Assembly: GCA_964454645.1 (NCBI GenBank) | Contig: CAYVTM010000001.1 | Span: forward strand, 124,001-188,000 | DNA from: CAYVTM01 sp964454645 | GTDB lineage: Bacteria > Bacteroidota > Bacteroidia > Sphingobacteriales > Sphingobacteriaceae | Length of the DNA: 64,000 bases | Direction of reading: 5' to 3' | In this document: piece after piece, positions 46,442 to 55,730 of the stretch | Layout of the letters: each line of letters starts with the position of its first letter | How positions within the stretch are numbered: position 1 is the first letter of the stretch | Made by a program: the position numbers and the translations under genes | Notes under the pieces: model-generated | What the model was told of the DNA's origin: nothing | Database searches by the model: none | What the model saw: the letters and a program-made list of their open reading frames with translations, nothing else

Positions 46442-46486
46442 GTTGTTGTTAGTTTAGTCTCATTTAGTTAGTTGTTGTTAGTTTAG
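46442..46486 (+). repeat. 16-bp direct repeat downstream of glutamate dehydrogenase
   Basis: GTTGTTGTTAGTTTAG occurs at 46442-46457 and again at 46471-46486, 13 bp apart, just before the terminator stem. Confidence 0.7.
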
Positions 46487-46525
46487 GGCCTCACTCCATT
46501 CGGATGTGGGGCCTTTTTTATTTTT
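46487..46525 (+). terminator. Intrinsic terminator after glutamate dehydrogenase
   Basis: Stem GGCCTCAC (46487-46494) with GTGGGGCC (46506-46513), one G-T pair, then TTTTTTATTTTT. Confidence 0.85.
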
Positions 46526-46613
46526 GTAATTACATACATCAAGTAGATACGTAAATTAGGAGGTAAATTTCTGTAACATTTCAGTATATTTGATAGAACC
46601 CTGATCAAACCTC

Positions 46614-47168
46614 TTGAAGAAATATCGACATATCTTTAGTGTCTTGCTTATTCTGAGCATAACGGTTCCTTTTTTTTCGGCCTATATTTTTTTACACGTA
46701 CAGAAGAAGCAGGTGCGTCGCGAAATAAAAAGAGCGATGATTGCGAAGATTGATCCTTCGGAATTGGTCTTATTGAAATTTACTAAAAAAGAATCCCGGG
46801 AACAATTACGATGGGAACATGCTAAAGAGTTCGAATACAAAGGAGAGATGTATGATATCGTAAATAAGACTGAGCTTGGAGATAGTATTTTCTATTGGTG
46901 CTGGTGGGATTATGAAGAAACTAAACTGAACAAAAAATTGGATCATCTGCTAAGTGTTTTCCTTGGCCAGGATCCGAAACACCAGCAAAGACAACACCTG
47001 GTTATCGATTTTTTGAAACATCTGTTTTATGCAGAATGTATGCATTGGGATATGGTAATGAGTATTTTACAGATACATCCCGCAGGCTTTAGAACTACTT
47101 GCTTTAAAGATATCACTTTAATACAAAACGACCCTCCTCCGGAACATCTCTCTTTCTTTACTATTTAA
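46614..47168 (+). CDS. Membrane-anchored protein of unknown function
   Basis: 184 residues from a TTG start. One N-terminal membrane segment or signal (HIFSVLLILSITVPFFSAYIFL), then a soluble domain with LVLLKFTKKESREQLRWEHAKEFEYKGEMYDIV and aromatic stretch FYWCWWDYEE. The C-terminal part has His and Cys (HLFYAECMHWDMV, FRTTCFKDI). No family recognised. It is 31 bp ahead of a TonB-dependent receptor and may belong to the same uptake unit. Confidence 0.65.
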   Translation: MKKYRHIFSVLLILSITVPFFSAYIFLHVQKKQVRREIKRAMIAKIDPSELVLLKFTKKESREQLRWEHAKEFEYKGEMYDIVNKTELGDSIFYWCWWDYEETKLNKKLDHLLSVFLGQDPKHQQRQHLVIDFLKHLFYAECMHWDMVMSILQIHPAGFRTTCFKDITLIQNDPPPEHLSFFTI

Positions 47169-47199
47169 CTTTCATAAGGAATCATTTTAAATTAAACAC

Positions 47200-49602
47200 A
47201 TGAAAAAAAATATAATCATGTGGATGTTGCTATGCATGTATACTTCTGTACATGCTCAGAACATTCATATTAGAGATGCAGATACCGGTGAGGATATAGA
47301 AGGGGTGACGCTTGTAAATGAAAGCCAAACAGCACTCTTTACCAATGCTGAAGGTCGCGTCGATATAAGTGCTTTGAGAAATTCGGAACGTATTGAGATA
47401 CGGATGCTCGGATATAAAACCCTGATCAAAAGTTACGGAGCTTTAGAGAACTTAAACTTTGAAGTACGCTTATTCCCTTCGCATGTATCGATCGATAGAG
47501 TAGTTGTGTCGGCTTCGCGATGGAGACAATCTAATAAGGATGTCCCTTCAAAAATTTCAACCATATCGGTGCAGGAAATTGAATTACAAAATCCGCAGAC
47601 AGCCGCAGATCTTTTATCGAATTCGGGAGAAGTGTTTATTCAGAAAAGTCAGACCGGGGGTGGAAGCCCTATGATCAGAGGCTTTGCTACCAACCGGGTA
47701 TTACTGAGTGTTGATGGTGTGCGAATGAATACAGCCATTTTCAGAAGCGGAAATTTACAGAATGTAATTTCGATAGATCCTTTCGCCATCGAACATACCG
47801 AGGTATTATTCGGACCGGGTTCAGTAATTTACGGGAGTGACGCAATTGGAGGGGTAATGAGTTTTCATACCCTGAAAGCACAACTGAGTAATAATGAAGA
47901 AGTGTTCATCAAAGGAAATGCTGTTACTCGTTACTCTTCGGCAAACAGCGAACAGACGAATCATTTCGACATTAATGTAGCTACGAAGAAATGGGCTTTT
48001 GTGACGAGTTTTTCGCAATTCGATTTTGGTGATTTACGTATGGGTAGCTACGGTCCCGATGAATATCTTCGTCCGTATTATGTACAGCGTCAGGACAGTG
48101 TTGATGTGGTTATCCAAAACAGCGATCCATTGGTTCAACATCCTACGGCATATCAGCAAACGAATATTATGCAGAAGATCCGTTTCAAGCCAAGCGAAAC
48201 CTGGGATCTCAACTATGCTTTCCATTATTCGGCAACAAGCGACTATTCGCGCTACGATCGTTTGACGAATTTACGTAATGGTTTGCCGCGCAGCGCCGAA
48301 TGGAAATATGGCCCGCAGATTTGGATGATGAATCATTTTACTTTAGTACAAAGAAGTACATGGAAAAGCTATGATGAACTTACCATTCGTTTGGCACATC
48401 AATATTTTGAAGAAAGCCGTATCGACCGCAACTTCAACAGGGATGAGCGTTTCCACCGTATCGAAAAAGTAAATGCCTATTCTGCAAATTTCGATTTTGC
48501 GAAGAAAATAGCTGCGAAACATCAATTCTATTACGGATTGGAACTTGTGTTCAACGATATTGAATCCATCGGAATCGATGAAGATATTCGTACCCATATA
48601 AAAGTTGCCGGGCCTGCGCGTTATCCGCAGTCCGAATGGCAATCGAATGCTGCTTATCTTACCTATCAGTATAAACTTTCCGAGAAAGTAGTGCTGCATA
48701 GCGGAGTCCGATATAATCAGTTTGGCATACAGGCTGCCTTTGATACCAGTTTTATTCCCTTTCCTTATACCGAAGCAAGTATGAACAATGCATCGCTGAC
48801 AGGTAATATGGGATTTGTATTGAATCTGAATGAGAAAACGAGCCTGAGAATGAATGCAAGCACCGGTTTCCGTTCACCTAATATCGATGATATGGGAAAA
48901 GTGTTTGATTCGGAACCCGGATCAGTAATTGTTCCCAATCCCGGCCTTACAGCAGAGAATGCTTATAATGTGGATATAGGTTTGGCAAAAATTTTTGGAA
49001 ACTCTTTTAAGCTTGACTTCACGGCATTTTATACCATTCTCGAAGATGCCTTGGTGCGCCGAGACTATACATTGGCGGGACAAGACAGTATTGTCTTCGA
49101 CGGAGAGATGAGCAAAGTGCAGGCGATACAAAATGCTGCTAAAGCTACTGTATACGGAGTACAGGCGGGTATCGAATGGAAACTTCCGGGGGGCTTTGCT
49201 TTCAATAGCCGCTTAAATTATCAGGTAGGAGAAGAGGAGTTGGATGACGGAAGTATCAGTCCGTCGCGACATGCAGCACCCTGGTTTGGTACCACGCATC
49301 TCATCTATACGCATCAAAAACTTAAACTCGATTTGTATGCAATGTACAATGGTGAGAAAGGTTTTGATGATTTACCGGAAGAAGAAAGATCTAAACCTTA
49401 TCTGTATGCGATGGATGTAAATGGAGATCCTTATTCCCCATCCTGGTACACACTCAATCTTAAAGCCATGTACAATCTCAACGCAAACTTTACCATACTT
49501 GCCGGATTGGAAAATATTACCGATCAGCGTTACCGAACCTACAGTTCGGGTATTGCAGCAGCGGGTAGAAATGTAGTTTGTGCTCTGAAAGCAAGGTTTT
49601 AA
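47200..49602 (+). CDS. TonB-dependent outer-membrane receptor
   Basis: 800 residues. Signal peptide ends VHAQ. A carboxypeptidase-regulatory-like domain (NIHIRDADTGEDIEGVTLVNES) is followed by the plug (about 100-215: VVVSASRWRQSNKDVPSKIS, SPMIRGFATNRVLLSVDGVR, EVLFGPGSVIYGSDAIGG), then the 22-strand barrel ending FTILAGLENITDQRYRTYSSG and final aromatic F. The SPMIRGFATNRVL plug is like the hemoglobin/heme receptor branch, but the ligand is not certain. Ccm genes on both sides make a heme link plausible. Confidence 0.9.
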   Translation: MKKNIIMWMLLCMYTSVHAQNIHIRDADTGEDIEGVTLVNESQTALFTNAEGRVDISALRNSERIEIRMLGYKTLIKSYGALENLNFEVRLFPSHVSIDRVVVSASRWRQSNKDVPSKISTISVQEIELQNPQTAADLLSNSGEVFIQKSQTGGGSPMIRGFATNRVLLSVDGVRMNTAIFRSGNLQNVISIDPFAIEHTEVLFGPGSVIYGSDAIGGVMSFHTLKAQLSNNEEVFIKGNAVTRYSSANSEQTNHFDINVATKKWAFVTSFSQFDFGDLRMGSYGPDEYLRPYYVQRQDSVDVVIQNSDPLVQHPTAYQQTNIMQKIRFKPSETWDLNYAFHYSATSDYSRYDRLTNLRNGLPRSAEWKYGPQIWMMNHFTLVQRSTWKSYDELTIRLAHQYFEESRIDRNFNRDERFHRIEKVNAYSANFDFAKKIAAKHQFYYGLELVFNDIESIGIDEDIRTHIKVAGPARYPQSEWQSNAAYLTYQYKLSEKVVLHSGVRYNQFGIQAAFDTSFIPFPYTEASMNNASLTGNMGFVLNLNEKTSLRMNASTGFRSPNIDDMGKVFDSEPGSVIVPNPGLTAENAYNVDIGLAKIFGNSFKLDFTAFYTILEDALVRRDYTLAGQDSIVFDGEMSKVQAIQNAAKATVYGVQAGIEWKLPGGFAFNSRLNYQVGEEELDDGSISPSRHAAPWFGTTHLIYTHQKLKLDLYAMYNGEKGFDDLPEEERSKPYLYAMDVNGDPYSPSWYTLNLKAMYNLNANFTILAGLENITDQRYRTYSSGIAAAGRNVVCALKARF

Positions 49603-49616
49603 AAAAATAGCAGCTG

Positions 49617-49674
49617 GTACCCCCTCCGAATCTATTCATATTTTTACGATAGAATAGTTATGGGCATGGGGTAC
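49617..49674. other. Nested inverted repeat before the ABC transporter
   Basis: GTACCCC (49617-49623) pairs with GGGGTAC (49668-49674), and inside it CTATTC (49632-49637) pairs with GAATAG (49652-49657). No T-tract follows. It may be a weak terminator for the receptor gene or an operator region. Confidence 0.4.
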
Positions 49675-49689
49675 TAAGCACTATTTTTC

Positions 49690-49697
49690 TAACTTTG
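49690..49697 (+). promoter_or_regulatory. -7 box upstream of the ABC transporter
   Basis: TAACTTTG matches TAnnTTTG 16 bp before the ATG. No clear -33 box is seen. Confidence 0.4.
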
Positions 49698-49713
49698 TTG
49701 CAAAAGAAATTTC

Positions 49714-51489
49714 ATGAAAATCTTATATAGTTATTTGAAAAACTATTGGCAACTGGTACTGCTTGCCTTATTCTTAGCAGCTATCAATCAGGGTTTTTCA
49801 TTACTGGACCCCTTAATCTTCAGGCATGTGATCGATAACTATGCCATCAAGTTTGATCAGCTTAGCAAAGACGAATACATACGCGGAGTAACCTTACTTC
49901 TGGGAGGAACCATCGGTGTTGCTTTCGTATCGCGCGTAGCGAAAAATTTTCAGGATTATTTTGTGAATGTGATAACCCAACGCCTCGGAGCAAAAATGTA
50001 TTCCGATGGACTGGAACATTCATTAGGGTTGTCGTATGCACAGTTCGAAGATCAACGCAGCGGAGAAACTTTGGGTATCCTGCAAAAAGTACGCAGTGAT
50101 GTAGAAAAATTGATTGCCACTTTTGTCAATACTTTATTTACTACACTCATCGGAATTATTTTTGTAATGGTCTATGCGATGTCGGTGCATTGGATTATCG
50201 CTCCTGTCTTTTTAGCGGTAGTCCCTTTATTAGGAGTCTTGAGTTCCGTACTTAGCAAGCGTATCAAAAAAATACAAAAACATATTGTCGGAGAGACAAC
50301 TGCACTGGCAGGTTCAACAACGGAATCTCTTCGGAACATCGAACTGGTAAAGTCCTTGGGATTGGTTGATCAGGAAATAAAACGATTGAACGATACAACT
50401 ATCAAGATACTCGGACTCGAACTGAAAAAGGTTAAATACATCCGTAGTTTAAGTTTCATACAGGGTACTACGGTAAACTTTTTGCGTACCTGCATCATGT
50501 TTATCATGTTGTATTTAATTTTTCAACAGGAAATTTCGGTCGGACAAATGTTTTCCCTGATGTTTTATTCTTTCTTCATTTTTGGTCCTTTGCAAGAGTT
50601 GGGTAATGTTATCAATGTGTATCGTGAAGCGGAAGTGTCGTTGGCTAATTTCGAAAAAATAATGAATACTCCTAAGGAGCCTAGACCCATAAATCCATAT
50701 AGTATTTCTCAAATCGAAAGCTTAGAATTTGAGCATGTTAGTTTTAAACATCAATCGGCAACGACAAAAGCTTTGAACGATATCAGCTTTCGTGTGAAAG
50801 CGGGTAAAACCATAGCCTTTGTTGGTCCTTCGGGAGCAGGGAAATCTACGCTTGTAAAATTATTGGTTGGACTGTATCGTCCGCAGGGTGGCTCTATTTT
50901 ATATAACAATGTAAAAGAAGACCGTATTGATATGGATGTTTTTCGTGAGCGGATCGGTTTTGTTACACAAGACTCACAGCTTTTTGCCGGAAGTATTCGT
51001 GAAAATTTATTGTTCGTAAATCCGCAGGCAACAGATGCGGAGTGTATGGATGTATTACACAAAGCTGCCGGTGAGAGCCTGCTGGCAAGAGCCGATAATG
51101 GTTTGGATACATTGATTGGGGAGGGTGGTGTAAAAGTTTCAGGCGGAGAAAAACAACGCTTATCGATTGCGCGGGCGCTTTTACGTAAACCGTACTTATT
51201 GGTATTTGATGAGGCAACTTCCGCATTGGATTCCTTAACCGAGGAAGAAATAAATACAACCATCAAAGAGGTTTCTAAAGGGAAGGAACATATCACAATT
51301 ATGATTGCTCATCGTTTATCCACTATTATGCATGCCGACAGAATTTATGTCTTGGAGCGTGGAAGCATTGTAGAACAGGGGCAACACAAGGATTTGCTTG
51401 AACAAAAAGGATTATATTATGCAATGTGGCGTCAACAAATTGGAGAAAGGGAAAAAATACGTACTTTTGAAAGAACAGAGGCTAATTAA
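49714..51489 (+). CDS. ABC exporter with fused membrane and ATPase domains
   Basis: 591 residues. Six membrane helices (about 15-310) precede an ATPase domain with Walker A GPSGAGKST (about 371-379), Q-loop TQDSQLF, signature VSGGEKQRLSIARALL, Walker B YLLVFDEATSALD and H-loop IMIAHRLST. It acts as a homodimer or heterodimer in the inner membrane. MsbA-like lipid or peptide export is possible; the substrate cannot be read. A -7 box TAACTTTG lies upstream. Confidence 0.93.
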   Translation: MKILYSYLKNYWQLVLLALFLAAINQGFSLLDPLIFRHVIDNYAIKFDQLSKDEYIRGVTLLLGGTIGVAFVSRVAKNFQDYFVNVITQRLGAKMYSDGLEHSLGLSYAQFEDQRSGETLGILQKVRSDVEKLIATFVNTLFTTLIGIIFVMVYAMSVHWIIAPVFLAVVPLLGVLSSVLSKRIKKIQKHIVGETTALAGSTTESLRNIELVKSLGLVDQEIKRLNDTTIKILGLELKKVKYIRSLSFIQGTTVNFLRTCIMFIMLYLIFQQEISVGQMFSLMFYSFFIFGPLQELGNVINVYREAEVSLANFEKIMNTPKEPRPINPYSISQIESLEFEHVSFKHQSATTKALNDISFRVKAGKTIAFVGPSGAGKSTLVKLLVGLYRPQGGSILYNNVKEDRIDMDVFRERIGFVTQDSQLFAGSIRENLLFVNPQATDAECMDVLHKAAGESLLARADNGLDTLIGEGGVKVSGGEKQRLSIARALLRKPYLLVFDEATSALDSLTEEEINTTIKEVSKGKEHITIMIAHRLSTIMHADRIYVLERGSIVEQGQHKDLLEQKGLYYAMWRQQIGEREKIRTFERTEAN

Positions 51490-51627
51490 TTACCTAAAAA
51501 TAAGCCTTTTGGGTGCTAAATTTTAAATAATTTTAAAAGCTTAAAACATATCCGCAGAAAAATCCTTTTATCAGATAGATTGGGCTTTAGAAACGGATAT
51601 ATTCAAAATATTAAAGATTATTTTACA

Positions 51628-52029
51628 ATGAAAAAAAGTCATATCATCGGTATCGTAATTATTGCACTGGCTATAGGGGCCATTGTCAGTACTTTTGCCG
51701 ATTCCAGTACGTATTCAAATTTTGAGGAAGCAAAAGAAAGCGGCTCCGAAATTCATGTCGTGGGACAACTAGTAAAAGATAAAGAATTGGTTTACGACCC
51801 GGTAAGCGATGCAAACTATTTTTCTTTTTATTTAGTGGATGATAAAGGAGTTGAGTGTAAAGTGGTTTTTCCGGGAACAAAACCCCAGGACTTTGAACGT
51901 TCCGAGCAAATTGTGCTTACCGGTAAAATGAATGGCGATGAATTTCATGCATCAAAAATACTGATGAAATGTCCTTCGAAATATACCAATGATGAGGTAG
52001 AACTGAAAGAATTCAGCGCTGAATCATAA
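51628..52029 (+). CDS. ccmE: Heme chaperone CcmE, CX3Y variant
   Basis: 133 residues from MKKSHIIG; an upstream ATG would add 16 residues before the membrane anchor and is less likely. N-terminal membrane segment (4-23), then an OB-fold domain (HVVGQLVKDKELVYDPVSD ... IVLTGKM). The usual HxxxY heme motif reads CPSKY, so the covalent heme ligand is Cys115 with Tyr119. A CX3Y CcmE is known from Desulfovibrio and archaea. CcmE carries heme from CcmC to CcmF. Confidence 0.88.
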   Translation: MKKSHIIGIVIIALAIGAIVSTFADSSTYSNFEEAKESGSEIHVVGQLVKDKELVYDPVSDANYFSFYLVDDKGVECKVVFPGTKPQDFERSEQIVLTGKMNGDEFHASKILMKCPSKYTNDEVELKEFSAES

Positions 52030-52059
52030 TCTTCACAAAAATAGTACACGTACGAATTC

Positions 52060-54498
52060 ATGGATATACAATACATAGGGGAGCATTTATTGCCCGGACA
52101 GCTCGGAAATTTTTTTATTGTTCTGGCATTTGCCACAGCATTATTCTCAACCATCGCATATTTTTTTGCTGCGAAAAATGAAGATAATTCCTGGAAAAAT
52201 TTAGCCCGGTATTCTTTTTATGTCCATACCATTTCTATTATTGGAATTATTGTAAGCCTGGCTTACATCATCGGTAATCATTATTTTGAATACCATTATG
52301 CATGGGCGCATTCATCAACAGAACTGCCTACCGAATACATCATTTCCTGTTTTTGGGAAGGACAGGAAGGAAGCTTTCTTCTGTGGGCTTTCTGGCAGAT
52401 GGTACTTTCCTGGGTAATACTGTTTACCGCTAAAAAATGGACTGCGCCGGTAATGACTTTCGTGTTGCTTTCGCAAGTATTTATTTGTTCGATGTTATTG
52501 GGTGTTGAAGTGTTCGGCCAGATAATCGGAAGCAACCCTTTTATCTTATTACGGGATGCTTTAGAAGCTCCGGTATTTCAACGTGCCGATTATTTAAGTT
52601 TGATAAAAGACGGGAACGGATTAAATCCTTTGCTTCAAAATTATTGGATGGTGATTCACCCTCCGACTTTATTCCTGGGTTTCGCATCGATGGTTGTTCC
52701 CTTCGCCTTTGCATTAGCAGGTGTTTGGAAAAAACAATATGCCGAATGGATGAAACCTGCATTACCCTGGTCGCTGTTTGCCGTAATGGTACTGGGTACC
52801 GGAATCATCATGGGTTCCTTCTGGGCCTATGAAGCGTTAAACTTCGGAGGTTTCTGGGCATGGGATCCGGTAGAAAATGCATCCTTAATTCCCTGGTTAA
52901 CTTTAATCGCCGGCGTGCATGTAATGTTGGCGTATAAACATAGCGGCCATTCATATTTTACTGCACTCTTCTTAGTATTTATCAGTTATGTACTGGTACT
53001 CTACGCTTCCTTCTTAACACGTAGCGGAATTTTGGGTGAAGCATCCGTGCATTCTTTTACCGACTTAGGAATGTCGGGACAATTGGTTTTATACATCTTC
53101 GTATTTTTAGCATTGGGAGTGTACATGATTGTACGCAATTGGAAGAACTTTCCGATTACCAAAAAAGATGAAGCAACCTATTCGCGTGAGTTCTGGTTAT
53201 TTATAGGAGCGATTATTTTAAGTGTTTCCTGTTTCCAGATCATATTGTCAACATCTATACCGGTTGTGAATGCACTTTTCGGATCGAATTTCGCTCCACC
53301 GGTCGATGTGATCGAGCATTATAACAAATGGCAAATTCCCATAGCGGTATTAATTTTACTCTTTGCAGGCTTTGCTCAGTTCATGAAATACAAAAACACC
53401 GAACGTTCGAAATTTTTAGCTTCGCTGATAGCTTCATCGATAGTATCTCTGGTGATTACAGCTGTAATAACTTACTTCGGCGAATTCTTTAATCTCCCTT
53501 ATATCTTATTAATTTTTGCATCTGTATTTTCCATTGTTGCGAATACACGTGTGTTGGCAGATGCTTTCAGCGGTAAATTCAAATTAGCAGGTTCGGCAGT
53601 AGCACATATCGGTTTTGGCTTTATTTTATTAGGATCTCTGATTGCTGCATCGAAAAGTGAAGTTATTTCGCTCAATACTTCCGGATATTCGTACGGAAAA
53701 GAATTTAACGATAAGAATACCCGCGAAAATATTTTGCTTTGGATCAACGAACCTACTCAGATGGCTGATTATATGGTAACCTATAAAGGCGATTCAACTG
53801 TAAAGCCAAATACTTATTACGAAGTATTTTATCAGGAACTGGGGAAAGATGGAAAAGTGAAAAGAGAATTTACGCTGTATCCGAATGCTCAGGTAAACCC
53901 TAAGATGGGATTGATAGCTTCTCCCGATACGCGTCATTATTTATGGAAAGATATCTATACGCATGTAAGCTCGGTGCCGGTAAAAGAAGAGCATGAAACT
54001 GAACATGAACCACACGAAGGCCATACCGAAGATGAAGATTATAAAGAACAGATTGTTTATTCGCTGAAAATCGGCGACTCGATTTCGTACGATAACGGTG
54101 TCGTTATTTTTGAAGGTTTAAACAGAGATGTACAGATTAAAGATTTGCCTTTAAGTGCAGATGATATCGCTGTTGCTGCTATATTGAAAATTGTGAATAA
54201 CGGGAAGGAATACCGTGCGGATCCGATTTATCTGATTAAAAATAATATGCAATTCGATTTACCGAAAAAGGTCGATGAGATCGGATTGAAATTTAAGTTT
54301 ACGAAGATTGATCCGCAAAGTGGAAAAGTTGATATTACTTTTTTACAAAAACCACCTAAGCAAAGGGATTATATCATTATGAAAGCGATTGTATTTCCTT
54401 ACATTAATTTATTATGGGGTGGAACAGTTGTTATGGTGATCGGATTTTTACTGGCAATCATCCGCAGAGTTAAAGAATACAAAGCAAGCAAAGCATAA
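52060..54498 (+). CDS. ccmF: Cytochrome c heme lyase, CcmF/CcsA family
   Basis: 812 residues with about 14 membrane segments. The tryptophan-rich heme motif is GGFWAWDPVENASLIPW (about 262-280), with nearby His residues (VIHPPTLFLGF). A periplasmic His/Glu-rich insertion (EEHETEHEPHEGHTED) starts near residue 641. C-terminal membrane segment is at about 775-800. It ligates heme to apocytochromes. It starts 30 bp after ccmE. CcmG and CcmH are not seen in the window. Confidence 0.9.
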   Translation: MDIQYIGEHLLPGQLGNFFIVLAFATALFSTIAYFFAAKNEDNSWKNLARYSFYVHTISIIGIIVSLAYIIGNHYFEYHYAWAHSSTELPTEYIISCFWEGQEGSFLLWAFWQMVLSWVILFTAKKWTAPVMTFVLLSQVFICSMLLGVEVFGQIIGSNPFILLRDALEAPVFQRADYLSLIKDGNGLNPLLQNYWMVIHPPTLFLGFASMVVPFAFALAGVWKKQYAEWMKPALPWSLFAVMVLGTGIIMGSFWAYEALNFGGFWAWDPVENASLIPWLTLIAGVHVMLAYKHSGHSYFTALFLVFISYVLVLYASFLTRSGILGEASVHSFTDLGMSGQLVLYIFVFLALGVYMIVRNWKNFPITKKDEATYSREFWLFIGAIILSVSCFQIILSTSIPVVNALFGSNFAPPVDVIEHYNKWQIPIAVLILLFAGFAQFMKYKNTERSKFLASLIASSIVSLVITAVITYFGEFFNLPYILLIFASVFSIVANTRVLADAFSGKFKLAGSAVAHIGFGFILLGSLIAASKSEVISLNTSGYSYGKEFNDKNTRENILLWINEPTQMADYMVTYKGDSTVKPNTYYEVFYQELGKDGKVKREFTLYPNAQVNPKMGLIASPDTRHYLWKDIYTHVSSVPVKEEHETEHEPHEGHTEDEDYKEQIVYSLKIGDSISYDNGVVIFEGLNRDVQIKDLPLSADDIAVAAILKIVNNGKEYRADPIYLIKNNMQFDLPKKVDEIGLKFKFTKIDPQSGKVDITFLQKPPKQRDYIIMKAIVFPYINLLWGGTVVMVIGFLLAIIRRVKEYKASKA

Positions 54499-54499
54499 T

Positions 54500-55264
54500 A
54501 TGAATATCAGTATAATCGGTGCCGGCAATGTAGCAGTTCATCTCGGAGCTGCCTTACAACACGCAGGGCATCGGATTATACAAGTGTATAGCCGGACTGC
54601 CGATCATGCCAATGTATTAGCTTTAAAACTGAATGCTCAAGCCATCAGTAATCTGATCGATCTTGATAAAAACGCAGAGTTCTATATCATCGCTTTAAAA
54701 GATGATGCTATTGCAGAGATTGCCGGGCTTTTACGATTACCCGGAAAAATAGTAGTGCATACTTCCGGCTCTGTATCCATGCAATCACTCGAAACCGTCA
54801 GCGAACGACTGGGAGTTTTCTATCCTTTACAAACGTTCTCGAAACAAAGAGATATTGATTTCAAAAATATTCCGATTTTTTTGGAAGCGAGTGATGAAAG
54901 CGTATATGAAATATTGGAATCGCTTGCCGAAAGCATTTCCGGCCAGGTATTTGAAGCCGATTCCGGACGGCGTAAAATTTTACATATTGCGGCAGTCTTT
55001 GCATCGAATTTCAGCAATCATATGTACCATCTTGCCGAAGATTATCTGTCAAAATATAATTTACCTTTCGATATTCTAAAGCCTTTAATTTTAGAGACTA
55101 GTATGAAAGCGGTAGAAAACAGGCCTTCGGAAGTACAAACGGGTCCCGCAGTTCGCCGGGATCAAAGTATTTTGGAAGAACATCTGCACATGCTTTCGGA
55201 AGATCCGGATTTAGCACATTTGTATAAAGAAATATCGAAGTCGATACAGGCAAAGAAAGCCTGA
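54500..55264 (+). CDS. Rossmann/DUF2520 protein (NADP-binding)
   Basis: 254 residues. N-terminal NAD(P)-binding fold with ISIIGAGNVAVHLGAAL, then VHTSGSVSMQSL, and the helical DUF2520 C-terminal domain (AAVFASNFSNHMYHLAEDYL, TGPAVRRDQSILEEHL). The fold is related to ketopantoate reductase and 6-phosphogluconate dehydrogenase. Activity unknown. It begins 1 bp after the ccmF stop, so is likely co-transcribed. Confidence 0.88.
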   Translation: MNISIIGAGNVAVHLGAALQHAGHRIIQVYSRTADHANVLALKLNAQAISNLIDLDKNAEFYIIALKDDAIAEIAGLLRLPGKIVVHTSGSVSMQSLETVSERLGVFYPLQTFSKQRDIDFKNIPIFLEASDESVYEILESLAESISGQVFEADSGRRKILHIAAVFASNFSNHMYHLAEDYLSKYNLPFDILKPLILETSMKAVENRPSEVQTGPAVRRDQSILEEHLHMLSEDPDLAHLYKEISKSIQAKKA

Positions 55265-55369
55265 TAATGTTTCAATAACGCATAGCTGCAATCAGTAATT
55301 TTTATACCTTTGCCGGAAGAAACATTAACAGCTCTTAATTGTTATTTGTTTTAAACAGTATAGAATTCA

Positions 55370-55702
55370 ATGAATATTTATAAACTCAAAATAAATTTCG
55401 AAGAAGCAGGGAAAGAGCCGGTGGAATTACCCATAGCTGAGGGAGAGTCGGTATTGGATGTGTGTCTCGAGAACAATATTGAATTACAACACAATTGCGG
55501 TGGTGTTTGCGGATGTAGCACCTGTCATGTTTATGTGCAGGAAGGGATGGATCATATCCAGGAGATATCCGATAAGGAAGAAGATTTTATCGACCGGGCC
55601 GTAAATCCGCGCATCAATTCCCGTTTGGGTTGTCAGTGTGTGGTGATCGACGGAGACCTGCAGGTAACTATTCCCGATCAAAGCGGATTCATGGGGCATT
55701 AA
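55370..55702 (+). CDS. fdx: [2Fe-2S] ferredoxin of the ISC system
   Basis: 110 residues, adrenodoxin type. Cluster motif HNCGGVCGCSTCHVYV with Cys43, Cys49, Cys52 plus a late GCQC (the fourth ligand). The tail DLQVTIPDQSGFMGH is typical of Isc ferredoxins. It gives electrons for cluster building on IscU. iscX is next after 28 bp, as in the ISC operon of E. coli. Confidence 0.95.
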   Translation: MNIYKLKINFEEAGKEPVELPIAEGESVLDVCLENNIELQHNCGGVCGCSTCHVYVQEGMDHIQEISDKEEDFIDRAVNPRINSRLGCQCVVIDGDLQVTIPDQSGFMGH

Positions 55703-55730
55703 TAATTAACAAGCAATAAATTAAACAGGA

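Noticed and set aside
50751..51296. 181-codon minus-strand frame in the ABC exporter
   Set aside because: Antisense to the ATPase domain with all its motifs; no independent support.
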